A stretch of 34,642 nucleotides of DNA, taken from Deltaproteobacteria bacterium PRO3 (GTDB lineage: Bacteria; UBA10199; DSSB01). The stretch lies in contig SZOV01000028.1 in NCBI GenBank assembly GCA_030263375.1, forward strand, positions 1 to 34,642, in the 5' to 3' direction. A program made the translations under genes and the position numbers. The notes beneath the pieces are model-generated. The model was not told the DNA's origin. It searched no databases and saw only the letters and a list, made by a program, of their open reading frames with translations. Below, piece after piece: positions 24,452-32,555 of the stretch. Each line of letters opens with the position of its first letter. Position 1 is the first letter of the stretch.

Positions 24452-24583
24452 CTGTTGAAAAACTTGTTTTATTCCTGCCGGAGTGAATCCGGCTCCATAC
24501 ACCGCCCAAAAATCCTTCGGATTTTCGGGGCCCGCCAATCCGCCTGCGGCGGCTTGGCCCAACCACCGGTGGTTTTTCAACAG
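24452..24583. mobile_element. 132-bp palindromic MITE-like element
   Basis: Bounded by a perfect 12-bp terminal inverted repeat, CTGTTGAAAAAC (24452-24463) and GTTTTTCAACAG (24572-24583). Inside are further stems: GCCGGA/TCCGGC (24477-24493), AAAATCC/GGATTTT (24509-24525), GGGCC/GGCCC enclosing CCGCC/GGCGG (about 24528-24560) and the palindrome AACCACCGGTGGTT (24561-24574). It has no coding capacity. Its right end supplies the last codon and the stop of the adjacent surface protein gene. Confidence 0.7.
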
Positions 24584-26007
24584 TTGTTGCGGCGGCGCAG
24601 GAGAGGGAGGGCCAGCGTCAGCCAGGCCAGGTCCCAGCCGGGGGTCGCGGTCGCCGTCGCGGACAGGCTGCAGCCCGCCCAGCCGCTGCCCGAGCTGCTG
24701 GGGCTCAGACCCTCGCCGGGCACCACGCCCTTGTTCGCGGCGTCCTCGCCGTCTTGCGGGGCGTCCGTGGCCTCCGGCTCGTCGGTGGGCACCGGCTCGA
24801 AGTGAGGGATCGCCAGATCCGTCGGACCGTCGAAGCCGGCCTTCGGAGGCTTGGGGGCTAACTTCATCCCGCCGGCCTGCACCGTCGTGAACATCTCGAT
24901 CTTAGCCACCTCGCCCGACTGCACGATCGAGGTCTTACCGTCCGGCAAGGCAAACTGCTGGGAAGCGCCAGAGCTTTGGTAGCCGGCCGCGCCGCCGGAG
25001 GAAACGATCGCCACCGTGGTATCCTCCGCCAAGGTGATCCAATCGCCGCCGTTGACCTGCACCGACTTTAGGGGACGGTCCGCGGCGATGCGAGAAATCT
25101 GCAGCAGAGAACCGTTGTTGCCCTCGGTCGCGGAGAAGGCGAAGTCTTGGCCTTCCGCGCCGCCCTTCACGCGGACCACATCGCCGGCGCGCAGCGGGAG
25201 CTTGAAATGGTTGTCGCCCTGCGGGCCGACGTCGAACTTCGCGGTGAAGCTCAGCTCGCCGACCGCCGCGGTCTGGCCCAGGGCGGGCCCGGCCTTCTTC
25301 ACCTCGGCCAGGTGGTAGAGCAGCTTCCCGTCGGTCGCGAGGAACTTGTGCGCGGGCGCGGCCTCGACCTTCAGCTGGAGGCTCTGCCCGGCGGAAAGGC
25401 GCAGGAACAGCGCCTCGTCCGCGGCGATCCCGTGCTTGTCGTTCTCCGCCGCCAATCGATAGGAGACCTGGCCGTGGACGGTGGCGATCTCCAGGCCTTG
25501 ATCGAGGTTGATCCGAGCGAGGGTCCCCTCGAATTGATCGGGACGCGTCACGACCAAGCCGTGCTCGAAACAGGTCTTGCCCGGGCCCTCGCCGTGCGCG
25601 ATCCCCGGTCCGGGCTCGTCGCCGCCGACGCAGCGTTGATAGTTAAAGCCCTCGTGGTTGACCAAGCGGATCAGCAATCCGCCCTGGGCGCTGCGCTCCA
25701 CCAGCAGTTCCGCCGTCTTGGCCTTGTCGCCGCCGGTGGTGTTGCTGAGGGTGACGGAGTCGCCCGCCGCCATGTCCCGCTCGATCGGTATCTCGATCCC
25801 ACCCGTAAAGCTGTAGTCCGGCGGAAAGCTCAGCCGGGTCGCGTCCTTGGCCCCCAGGCCGGGTTGCAACAGGACCTGAGCGCCCGCGTAGGCGGTATAG
25901 GGTCCCACAGTCTGTTTCGCGGCATGGCTGCTGGCTAAAAATCCCAGAGACGCCAGCGCGAGACCGGCGATCCATGCGGTGTTCTTCAAGGTATTTCCAA
26001 ACGACAT
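24577..26007 (-). CDS. secreted surface protein with MYXO-CTERM-like tail
   Basis: 476 residues. The signal peptide is TLKNTAWIAGLALASLGFLA, with cleavage near SHA. The long beta-rich ectodomain (30-400) includes AKFDVGPQGDNHFKLPLRAGDVVRV and a paired-Cys segment (YQRCVGGDEPG, KTCFEHG). An acidic Pro/Thr linker (PVPTDEPEATDAPQDGEDAA) leads to the C-terminal tail: GSGWAGCSLSATATA, a hydrophobic helix (WDLAWLTLALPLL) and RRR. The GCS, helix and Arg layout resembles MYXO-CTERM sorting signals. The final Cys and TGA stop lie inside the terminal repeat of a palindromic element, so the original C-terminus was probably altered. The ribosome site is GAAGGAGG. The ectodomain family is not recognised. 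Confidence 0.85.
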   Translation of the reverse strand: MSFGNTLKNTAWIAGLALASLGFLASSHAAKQTVGPYTAYAGAQVLLQPGLGAKDATRLSFPPDYSFTGGIEIPIERDMAAGDSVTLSNTTGGDKAKTAELLVERSAQGGLLIRLVNHEGFNYQRCVGGDEPGPGIAHGEGPGKTCFEHGLVVTRPDQFEGTLARINLDQGLEIATVHGQVSYRLAAENDKHGIAADEALFLRLSAGQSLQLKVEAAPAHKFLATDGKLLYHLAEVKKAGPALGQTAAVGELSFTAKFDVGPQGDNHFKLPLRAGDVVRVKGGAEGQDFAFSATEGNNGSLLQISRIAADRPLKSVQVNGGDWITLAEDTTVAIVSSGGAAGYQSSGASQQFALPDGKTSIVQSGEVAKIEMFTTVQAGGMKLAPKPPKAGFDGPTDLAIPHFEPVPTDEPEATDAPQDGEDAANKGVVPGEGLSPSSSGSGWAGCSLSATATATPGWDLAWLTLALPLLRRRNNC

Positions 26008-26166
26008 AAAAGCCTCCTTCGAATGTCGAATGGAGTAGATTGCACCGCATGTGCCAGAGGGAGCCTAAGAAACAGGCCATTGATATTATTAGATTTTTAC
26101 AGAAATCCCTTCACTTATCGGGGGGTGGGGCCCATAAATCGGAAATTTCGTGAAGTGGATAAAGAC

Positions 26167-26685
26167 CTATCTGGGGGCGCGCCACCGGCCGACCGCTAGG
26201 GTCGCCAGGGGCAGCAGGAAGAGCCAAAGGCCGGAGGCCCCGGGCATGGCCCCGCCTAGGGAACAACCGCCGGTGTCGGGCTCGGGGGCCTCGCCCAGAA
26301 AACGGGCGTTTACGGAGAGGTCGACCTGGCCGTTGGGGGTAAAAGAGACGCTGGCGGAAGACGATTCGGGAAAGGTCGGCGCGTAGGTGACTACCATCGT
26401 GCAGAAGTCGTCGGGCGCGATCGTCGGGTTTTGACTGCCGCAGGGTTGAGAGCCCCCGTTGACGTCGATGGAAAAGCTGGCGTCGCCGCTGGCGGTGAAA
26501 CCGGTGATGGGCAGGGGCGCCGCAGTGAGATTGGAGAGGGTGATTTCTTGGGACTCCGAGGCGCCGACCTCGACGGTCCCGAAATCGATCAAGATGGGGG
26601 TCACGTCCAAGACGGGGGTCTGCGCCCGCGCGGCCGTCGCCCAGAGTCCGAAGAGACAGAGAGTCAAGAGACGAATCGTGTTCAT
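26167..26685 (-). CDS. secreted ASH/choice-of-anchor-D-type protein with MYXO-CTERM-like tail
   Basis: 172 residues from the ATG at 26685, chosen because the signal peptide (NTIRLLTLCLFGLWATAARA) follows directly; upstream in-frame starts at 26715 and 26724 are less likely. The mature part is one Ig-like domain of the ASH/HYDIN or choice-of-anchor-D type (ILIDFGTVEVGASESQEITL, CTMVVTYAPTFPESSSASVSF). The tail EPDTGGCSLGGAMPG, a hydrophobic helix (LWLFLLPLATLAV) and GRWRAPR match the layout of the next protein downstream (24577-26007). Both may be anchored or processed by the same enzyme. Surface exposure is inferred. Confidence 0.82.
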   Translation of the reverse strand: MNTIRLLTLCLFGLWATAARAQTPVLDVTPILIDFGTVEVGASESQEITLSNLTAAPLPITGFTASGDASFSIDVNGGSQPCGSQNPTIAPDDFCTMVVTYAPTFPESSSASVSFTPNGQVDLSVNARFLGEAPEPDTGGCSLGGAMPGASGLWLFLLPLATLAVGRWRAPR

Positions 26686-26805
26686 ATCCGTCCCGTAGCA
26701 AAGAACGCCGTCCATTTCAAACAAGCTTTTGGGAATTTCTTGCCGACGCGGCGGACCGTCGCTGGCAAAAACCGAGGCCCTGGGCCGGCAGGCCTCCGCC
26801 CCGCC

Positions 26806-27360
26806 TCAGAAGAGATACTGGCCTTGGGCGTCCTTCTTCACCCCGCCGATGCCGATATTGGGGAAGACCTTGAATTTGATGACGAGACTCAAGGCCGCGA
26901 TCAGCAGCAGGAAGGCCCCGTCAATCAAGGCGCCGACCAGGTCGCCGTCATAGCGCCGCAGGATCTGCGTCAGGCCGAGCAGGCAGAAGATGGGGATGAG
27001 CAGGTAGATCTGTCCACTGAAACGGTAAACTTCGACGGCACAGGCGACCGGAATAAGGAGTCCCAGCAGCGCCACGCCGAGGGCGGGAAGCACGCCGAAG
27101 TCCTGGAACATCGCGAAGACCGAGAGCAGCTTCGAGAGGGCCGCAAGGAGCAAGAGGACGAAGAGCACGGTGTTGAGGACCCGGTACTTCGCCCGCAGCT
27201 CCGGGGTGGGGATGTTGGCGATCGCCACCGCCAGTTTCACCGGCCGCCGGATCTGGTCTTTGAGGGAATCGTAGACTTGGCGCCGGTCCTGGCCCGCGTG
27301 GACGGCCTCGCGGGCACGTCGGTAGATCTCGGAGTTTCCCATCCCCCATTCGTAGCGCAT
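26806..27360 (-). CDS. membrane protein of unknown function
   Basis: 184 residues (an ATG at 27342 would remove six). A soluble N-terminal part of about 55 residues (NSEIYRRAREAVHAGQDRRQVYDSLKDQI) looks helical. Then come four predicted membrane helices (NTVLFVLLLLAALSKLLSVF, VLPALGVALLGLLIPVACAV, IYLLIPIFCLLGLTQIL, GALIDGAFLLLIAALSLVI), followed by a short tail. I recognise no family. It stands alone between the Ig-like protein gene and yceI; upstream 165 bases hold no firm gene. Confidence 0.75.
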   Translation of the reverse strand: MRYEWGMGNSEIYRRAREAVHAGQDRRQVYDSLKDQIRRPVKLAVAIANIPTPELRAKYRVLNTVLFVLLLLAALSKLLSVFAMFQDFGVLPALGVALLGLLIPVACAVEVYRFSGQIYLLIPIFCLLGLTQILRRYDGDLVGALIDGAFLLLIAALSLVIKFKVFPNIGIGGVKKDAQGQYLF

Positions 27361-27525
27361 CCCGGAAAAAACCGCCAGCGTCCCTTCTTCCGATTCCGGC
27401 CCGCGCTCTTGGCGGGCGGCAAGGCCTTGGAGCAGCTCTGGCTCTTCCTCGTCGTGCCTTCGGTCGCGGGCATCGCGAGGGGCCTGCTGTTTCGGCTGAA
27501 GGCCTTGGGAAAATAAGGGTCGGGC

Positions 27526-28164
27526 CTAGCGGAGAGCGACGAGGTTGAAGGAGATCTTCACCTCGTCGGCGACGCGCAGGGCGCCGCCCTGGTAGGCATA
27601 GGACTTAATCTTGAATTCCTTCTGGCTGAGCGTCGCCTCGCCGGCGGCCTCGAGGCGGTTGCCGCGCACCTGGACGGAGGCGCGCAGCGGCACCGAACGC
27701 GTCACGCCGTGGAGCGTGAGGTGGCCCTGCACGTCGACGTCGTAGCGGCCTTCTCCCGTCTTCCAGACCTGGACGCGGTCGCTGACGTATTCGATCTGGG
27801 GGAATTTCTCGCTCTGCAGCACCTTTTCGTGAGTCCGCATCTCGATGTTCATGCGGTCCTGCTCGGTGGCCTGGCTCTTGAGCGCCAGGGTCTGGGACTT
27901 GACCTGGAGCTTCACGGAGGAGGCGCCGGACTCCTTGGGGTCGAAGCGAATTTCGCCGGAGTAATCCCTCACCTCGAAGGTCAAATTTCTCCCGAATTTC
28001 TTGAAGAGGCCCGAGACGCCGGTGTTGACCAAAAAGCCGCTCTGCTTGGGGTCGATCTTATAGGCGCCGGCCTGGGCCCGGAGAGCGGCGGGCGCCCCGA
28101 TCAGGCCCAAGGCGAGGCCGAAGAGGGCCAGGCAAAAAATCCGTCGATGCATCCATACTCGCAT
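27526..28164 (-). CDS. YceI-family periplasmic protein
   Basis: 212 residues with a signal peptide (MHRRIFCLALFGLALGLIGAPAALRAQA; the start could also be the Met at residue 5). The mature part is a YceI lipocalin-like barrel: AYKIDPKQSGFLVNTGVSGLFKKF, VRDYSGEIRFDPK, FPQIEYVSDRV, VDVQGHLTLHGVTRSVPL and FKIKSYAYQG. Members bind polyisoprenoids or amphiphiles in the periplasm, sometimes in stress response or acid tolerance. No cytochrome b561 or other usual neighbour is present. Function here is inferred from the family only. Confidence 0.93.
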   Translation of the reverse strand: MRVWMHRRIFCLALFGLALGLIGAPAALRAQAGAYKIDPKQSGFLVNTGVSGLFKKFGRNLTFEVRDYSGEIRFDPKESGASSVKLQVKSQTLALKSQATEQDRMNIEMRTHEKVLQSEKFPQIEYVSDRVQVWKTGEGRYDVDVQGHLTLHGVTRSVPLRASVQVRGNRLEAAGEATLSQKEFKIKSYAYQGGALRVADEVKISFNLVALR

Positions 28165-28270
28165 GATTCGTCCCTCGAATATTGCGGAGCGCCCAGGCCC
28201 TTATCGCGCGGCGCGGGGCGGCGTTGCGGGGAAAGTCCCTAAAGGTTGAGGGGATGTCAAGCCGCCCGAT

Positions 28271-28693
28271 TCAGCTTTGGATGTAGTTCTTGAGGAAGAG
28301 GTTCTCTTCCTTGATCTGGTCGGTGAGCCATTCGAGGATGTTCCGCATCGTCACCACCCCGACCAGGCGGCCGTCCTCCTCGATGGGGATGTGCCGGCAC
28401 TTGGTCTCCTCCATCTTCTTGAAGCAGGCCTCGACCGTCTCATGGACCGAGACCGTCTTCAAACCCTGGGACATGACCTGGGAGAGGGGGGTCTTTTGCG
28501 GGTCGAGGCCCCTGGCCACCACGCGGTTGAGTAAGTCGCGCTCGGTGAAGATCCCCAGCGGACGGTCGCCCTCCAGGACGATGACGCTGCCGATCAGGTG
28601 CTCAGCCATTTTCTTGCTGGCCTCGAGGACCGTCGCGGAAGGGGGGAGCGTGACGACGTCCGTCTTCTTCACCAGGGACTTGAGGTGGCTCAT
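28271..28693 (-). CDS. CBS-domain pair protein
   Basis: 140 residues consisting of two CBS domains (a Bateman module): residues 8-62 (VVTLPPSATVLEASKKMAEHLIGSVIVL...GIFTERDLLNRVV) and 72-130 (VSVHETVEACFKKMEETKCRHIPI...GVVTMRNILEWL). Such stand-alone modules bind adenine nucleotides or similar ligands and act as sensors in the cytoplasm. The ribosome site AAGGAGG is strong. No obvious partner is encoded next to it. Confidence 0.94.
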   Translation of the reverse strand: MSHLKSLVKKTDVVTLPPSATVLEASKKMAEHLIGSVIVLEGDRPLGIFTERDLLNRVVARGLDPQKTPLSQVMSQGLKTVSVHETVEACFKKMEETKCRHIPIEEDGRLVGVVTMRNILEWLTDQIKEENLFLKNYIQS

Positions 28694-28753
28694 GGGACCT
28701 CCTTTGCCGATCCAAGGCCTAGGATAGCGAAAACGCCGCGCCCTGGCGAGGGA

Positions 28754-29974
28754 TTACTGCGGCGCGACGATCGCTCCCAGGAAGAGGACGAGCCCCGTCG
28801 CCCCGTCCTCGATGGCGGCGACGAAGGGCCGGTCCACCACCATCGTGAAGGGGGCCTCCGGGGGCGGCGGGGCCGAGCCCGCCAACATGGTGATGGCCGT
28901 CGCGGCCGCGGCTTCGGTGCCTTCCTCGCTCACCTCGACGAAGGTCTTGTGAAACACCGCGCTGATCTTGACCCACCAGCCAGGCGGGACCTGGGCGAGC
29001 TTTCGAAAATCGGCGTGATCGGTGAAAGGCAGATCCATGCCCATCCCCTTCAGGATCGGGGAGAGCTCGGCGGCGTATTCCGCCTTGAAGCGAGGCAGGA
29101 CAATCTTGCCGGGTCGCTCCTTCAGGCCCGAGACCAGGTTGCGCCAGCGGCCGGCGTCCAGTCCGGCCAGCAGGGCCTTCAGGCCGGAGCCCTTCGCCGG
29201 CAGGAGCACGATCATGCCCAGGCGGCCCGAGCCGTAGGGCAGGCGTATCGCCTGCAAGGCCGCGTCCTCGTAATATCGGAAGCGCGCCGAGCGGCTCATC
29301 ATCGGGTGCGGCTTGGCGGAGCCGTCGAGGAGGTAAAAGGGCTGCGGCGCGGTGGCGGCCTTGGGGAAGGGCTTTTCCCAGAGCCCCTTGAAATAGATCG
29401 CGTTGACCAGGACCAAAATGGTTTGGGGCGTGATGTTCTCGGGCCTGAGGATGGTTGGAATCTTGCCGCGGGTCTTCTCGTTCACCCAGGCATTGACCGT
29501 CTCGGCGCTCTCGAGGGCGGCGAGCTTGGCGGCGTAGTACTGCCGCACGGGCTCGAGGAAGGCGGGCAGGAAAGACACCCCGGCCTTGCCGAAGAGGCCG
29601 TTGGCGATCGCGATCTCGACCTTGGGGTCGGCCGACTCGAGGGACTGCCGCAGGGCCAGGTTCGCGGCGTTGAGCTGGGCGAGGCTCAGGCCGCCCGTCT
29701 CCAAGGCCTTTGCCATCGCCTCGAGGGTCAAGCCGTCGGCGCCGTTCAGCAACATGTCGAAGGCCCAGGCGATGCTGGCGGGGGAGATGAAGAGGTTTTC
29801 CGCCGGCTTGGGGCCGGCGAGATTTTCCGCGGCCAGGCGGGAGAAGAGGGAAAAACCGAAGCGGTTGACGGAGTCCGCGACCTGGGCCGCCTCCGCGGGC
29901 GCCGCGGCCGCGCGGGCACCGGCAAATATCCAGGAGATCAGGGCTATCGCCAAGAGACCACGCAGGGTTTTCAT
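28754..29974 (-). CDS. secreted serpin (serine/cysteine protease inhibitor)
   Basis: 406 residues from the ATG at 29974, which has a strong GGAGG site and is followed by a signal peptide (KTLRGLLAIALISWIFAGARA); the open frame to 30103 is non-coding. The serpin fold is clear: NLFISPASIAWAFDMLLNGA, VLVNAIYFKGLWEKPFPKAAT, RLPYGSGRLGMIVLLP, the reactive-loop hinge EEGTEAAAATAITM (350-363) and the signature VDRPFVAAIEDGATGLVLFLG. The short-Ala hinge indicates an inhibitory serpin. By standard numbering the P1-P1' bond falls at about Gly366-Ser367, which would favour elastase- or subtilisin-like targets; this is inference. It is exported, so it may protect the cell from foreign or its own proteases. 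Confidence 0.93.
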   Translation of the reverse strand: MKTLRGLLAIALISWIFAGARAAAAPAEAAQVADSVNRFGFSLFSRLAAENLAGPKPAENLFISPASIAWAFDMLLNGADGLTLEAMAKALETGGLSLAQLNAANLALRQSLESADPKVEIAIANGLFGKAGVSFLPAFLEPVRQYYAAKLAALESAETVNAWVNEKTRGKIPTILRPENITPQTILVLVNAIYFKGLWEKPFPKAATAPQPFYLLDGSAKPHPMMSRSARFRYYEDAALQAIRLPYGSGRLGMIVLLPAKGSGLKALLAGLDAGRWRNLVSGLKERPGKIVLPRFKAEYAAELSPILKGMGMDLPFTDHADFRKLAQVPPGWWVKISAVFHKTFVEVSEEGTEAAAATAITMLAGSAPPPPEAPFTMVVDRPFVAAIEDGATGLVLFLGAIVAPQ

Positions 29975-30047
29975 AAAACCTCCTTTTCCTCGAGCGTCGG
30001 GAAATCTATTCCAAATCCCCGAAAATCGTGAGAAAAATTTACGAATC

Positions 30048-30404
30048 ATGGTCGAACTGCTTATTTTTGTCGGAATTTTCCTGCTGATCGTGGGAATCGC
30101 CATTTACTCGATCGTCAAGCGCGGGCTCGACCTCAAGAAACTGGCGGCCGAGGGCACGGCGACAACCGGCAAGATCGTCGCCAAGGAATACCGCAAGGTC
30201 GGCAAGGGCCGCCGCTCTCCGACCCTCACCTATGAGTTTCAGGATGCCTTGGGGACCTCGCACCGGCGCACGATCCACGTCGCAACCTCGGTCTACGAGG
30301 CCCACCAGCCCGGCGGCCCCATCGCGGTGGTCTACCTCCCCGACCGACCCCAGACCAACGCAGCGCAATATATGGTCGACCAAATTCGCGGCGTCGCCCA
30401 TTGA
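30048..30404 (+). CDS. DUF3592-like membrane-anchored protein
   Basis: 118 residues from the ATG at 30048. One N-terminal membrane helix (LLIFVGIFLLIVGIAIYSIV) is followed by a small soluble domain (AEGTATTGKIVAKEYRKVG, TLTYEFQDALGTSHRRTIHVA, GGPIAVVYLPDRPQTNAA), which matches the DUF3592 pattern seen in many small bacterial membrane proteins. Function unknown. The frame is open further upstream, antisense to the serpin gene, but those earlier starts are not credible. It is close to the desaturase gene and likely co-transcribed with it. Confidence 0.78.
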   Translation: MVELLIFVGIFLLIVGIAIYSIVKRGLDLKKLAAEGTATTGKIVAKEYRKVGKGRRSPTLTYEFQDALGTSHRRTIHVATSVYEAHQPGGPIAVVYLPDRPQTNAAQYMVDQIRGVAH

Positions 30405-30463
30405 AAGCCCGCTTGCGCCCGTGCGACAATCCGCTTGTGGAAAACCCGCAACCGGGTTACGCG

Positions 30464-31624
30464 ATGCATCCACATTTGCTCGGGGTTTTCGTGATTGCGA
30501 CTTTGAAAAAGATCCAGTGGTTGACCGTCCCGGTCCTGACTCTCACCCTCTTCGGCGGCCTCATCGGCCTGGCGTTCTACATCCCGCGCCACGGCATCCA
30601 CCCGCTCGAGCCGATCTTCTGCGCGGGCTTCGTCTTCGTGGTCGCGATGGTCGTCTCCGGCGGCTATCACCGTTACTTCGCCCACAAGGCCTTCCAGTGC
30701 CATCCGGCCCTCAAGCTCTTCTACCTGATCGTCGGCTGCGCGGCGCTTCAACAGTCCGCGCTGGTCTGGGCCTCCGACCACCGCTGCCACCACCGCTACG
30801 TCGACACGGACAAGGATCCCTACAACGCCAAGAAGGGCCTGTGGTGGTCCCACATCGGCTGGCTGCTGGCCGAGGACCCCGCCAGCCGCAAGAACCTGCT
30901 GCGCAACGCCCCCGACTTGGCCCGAGACCGCTGGGTCATGTGGCAGCACAAGTATTGGATCTGGATCTCACTGCCCCTGGCGATCGGCCTGCCCTTGCTG
31001 ATCGGCTTTCTCATCGGACGGCCGATGGGCATGTTCCTCTGGGGGGTGCTGCTGCGCATCGCGATCACCCACCACACGACCTTCACGATCAACTCGCTGG
31101 CCCACCGCTTCGGCAGCCAGCCCTATTCCGACGCCTGCACGGCGCGGGACGTCTGGTGGCTGGCCCCCATCCTCTGCGGCGAGAACTACCACAACTACCA
31201 CCACTGCTTTCAAAGCGACTACCGCAACGGGGTGCGCTGGTACCATTGGGACCCGACGAAGTGGGCGCTGTGGACGCTGGCCAAGCTGCGCCTGGTGAAG
31301 GGCCTGAGGCGCACGCCCCAGCACCTGATCTTGAAGGCGCGCCTCGAGATGGAATTGAAGCGGGTCCCGGCCCCGGCTCCGGTCTACGACCGCCTGTTGG
31401 CGCTGCGCCAGACCCTGCTCGACGCGGCCGAGCTCTACGCGAAGGCGCGCAAAAATTACTACGAGTTCAAGCGCAGCACCGCCGACCGCTCCCGCGAGTC
31501 GCTGCTCGCCGCCAAAGAAAATCTCCGCGCCCGGCGCGAGGCCTTCGAGGCCCGCCTGAGCGAGTGGCGCGAGACCGTCCGCCTGGCCTTCCGCGGCTTG
31601 GCGTCCTCCGGCGGCATTTCCTAA
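30464..31624 (+). CDS. fatty acid (acyl-CoA delta-9 type) desaturase
   Basis: 386 residues from the ATG at 30464; a TTG at 30401 overlapping the previous stop (TTGA) would add 21 residues. It is an integral-membrane di-iron desaturase with the three histidine boxes HRYFAHKAF, DHRCHHRYVD and GENYHNYHH, four membrane helices, and the extra His at ITHHTTFTINSLAH. This is the stearoyl-CoA/acyl-lipid delta-9 family that introduces a double bond in membrane fatty acids. A coiled-coil tail of about 90 residues (RLLALRQTLLDAAELYAKARKN, SLLAAKENLRARREAFEARL) extends the usual core. It may be coupled to the DUF3592-like gene before it. Confidence 0.93.
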   Translation: MHPHLLGVFVIATLKKIQWLTVPVLTLTLFGGLIGLAFYIPRHGIHPLEPIFCAGFVFVVAMVVSGGYHRYFAHKAFQCHPALKLFYLIVGCAALQQSALVWASDHRCHHRYVDTDKDPYNAKKGLWWSHIGWLLAEDPASRKNLLRNAPDLARDRWVMWQHKYWIWISLPLAIGLPLLIGFLIGRPMGMFLWGVLLRIAITHHTTFTINSLAHRFGSQPYSDACTARDVWWLAPILCGENYHNYHHCFQSDYRNGVRWYHWDPTKWALWTLAKLRLVKGLRRTPQHLILKARLEMELKRVPAPAPVYDRLLALRQTLLDAAELYAKARKNYYEFKRSTADRSRESLLAAKENLRARREAFEARLSEWRETVRLAFRGLASSGGIS

Positions 31625-31645
31625 AAACGATCCTGGTCGCGAATG

Positions 31646-31894
31646 CTATTCCTTGCTTTTCAAGGCCGCGTCGTTGGCCTTGAGAAAGGCCCGGATGTCG
31701 TCGGCCAGGTCGAGGAGCTTGGCCCACTGCTCTTTGTAGAGGGTGACGGGGAAGCGGCCGAGGCCGTAGACCGAGAGGGCCCCCTTCTCGCTGACCTTGA
31801 GGGACAGGCCCCGCGCCGAGGTCTTTTTCAGCGCGGCGTTCTCCGCGCGCAGCTTTTCCAATTCCGCCTTGATGTCTTCGTTGTCCTGGCTCAT
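31646..31894 (-). CDS. small coiled-coil protein, conserved hypothetical
   Basis: 82 residues from the ATG at 31894, which has AAGGAG at correct spacing; a longer frame to 31945 lacks support. Residues 1-25 form a short coiled coil (EDIKAELEKLRAENAALKK). The rest is a compact domain, LKVSEKGALSVYGLGRFPVTLYKEQWAKLLDL..IRAFLKAND, a pattern I associate with small conserved proteins of unknown function in myxobacteria-like genomes. It is divergent from efp with 109 bases between. Cytoplasmic. Confidence 0.82.
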   Translation of the reverse strand: MSQDNEDIKAELEKLRAENAALKKTSARGLSLKVSEKGALSVYGLGRFPVTLYKEQWAKLLDLADDIRAFLKANDAALKSKE

Positions 31895-32003
31895 GGCAAA
31901 CTCCTTTTCTGCCGCGATCATGCCCAGGCCGCCGCCGGGGCGCAAGCGATAAAGCCTTAGTCCTTGGGTTGCGCTGGGGATGCGACTGGGTTAAGGAGCC
32001 CGC

Positions 32004-32555
32004 ATGATCAACGCGACCCAAATCCGCTCCGGCCTCTGCCTCAAGATCGACAACGAGCTGTTCAGCGTCCTCAAGGTCCAGCACGTCACGCCCGGCAAGG
32101 GCAACGCCGTGGTCCAGACCGAGCTGCGCAACCTGCGCACCGGCATCAAGATCAACCAGCGTTTCCGCTCCACCGAGACCGTCGAGGAGGTCGAGCTCGT
32201 CACCCGCAAGATGAACTTCCTCTATCAGGACGGGGCCGCTTACCACTTCATGGACCCCGAGACCTACGAGCAGATCGAGCTCTCCGAGACGATGCTCGGC
32301 GACGCCATCCGCTACCTGAAGCCGGAGGCCCAGATCACCGTGTTCCGCCATGGGGAGCGCCCGGTCAGCGTCAGCCTGGCCGCCCGCATCGCCTTCGAGG
32401 TGACGGCTTGCGACCCGCCGACCAAGGGCTTCGCCGGTGCCACCAAGGACGCCACCCTCGAGAACGGCAACGTCGTCAAGGTCCCCCTCTTCATCAAGCC
32501 GGGAGACGTGATCGTCGTGGATACGGAGAACAATTCCTACCTAGAAAAGGCTTGA
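32004..32555 (+). CDS. efp: elongation factor P
   Basis: 183 residues. EF-P relieves ribosome stalling at polyproline. Seen are the KOW-like N-terminal domain with TPGKGNA, whose Lys corresponds to the modified Lys34 of E. coli EF-P, the OB domains (YQDGAAYHFMDPETYEQIELSE), and the C-terminal PLFIKPGDVIVVDTENNSYLEKA. The TTAAGGAG site precedes the ATG at good spacing. The many proline-rich tails encoded in this window would be among its clients. No epmA or epmB lies in the window, so the type of Lys modification is open. Confidence 0.96.
   Translation: MINATQIRSGLCLKIDNELFSVLKVQHVTPGKGNAVVQTELRNLRTGIKINQRFRSTETVEEVELVTRKMNFLYQDGAAYHFMDPETYEQIELSETMLGDAIRYLKPEAQITVFRHGERPVSVSLAARIAFEVTACDPPTKGFAGATKDATLENGNVVKVPLFIKPGDVIVVDTENNSYLEKA

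Noticed and set aside
26431-27516. 361-codon plus-strand ORF over the Ig-like and membrane protein genes
   Set aside because: Mostly an antisense shadow. Its last 45 codons, in the 165-base gap, encode a hydrophobic tail (LEQLWLFLVVPSVAGIARG) but have no start or ribosome site of their own.
29975-30103. 5' extension of the serpin frame
   Set aside because: The ATG at 29974 has a strong GGAGG site followed by a signal peptide, so the extra 43 codons are not credible.
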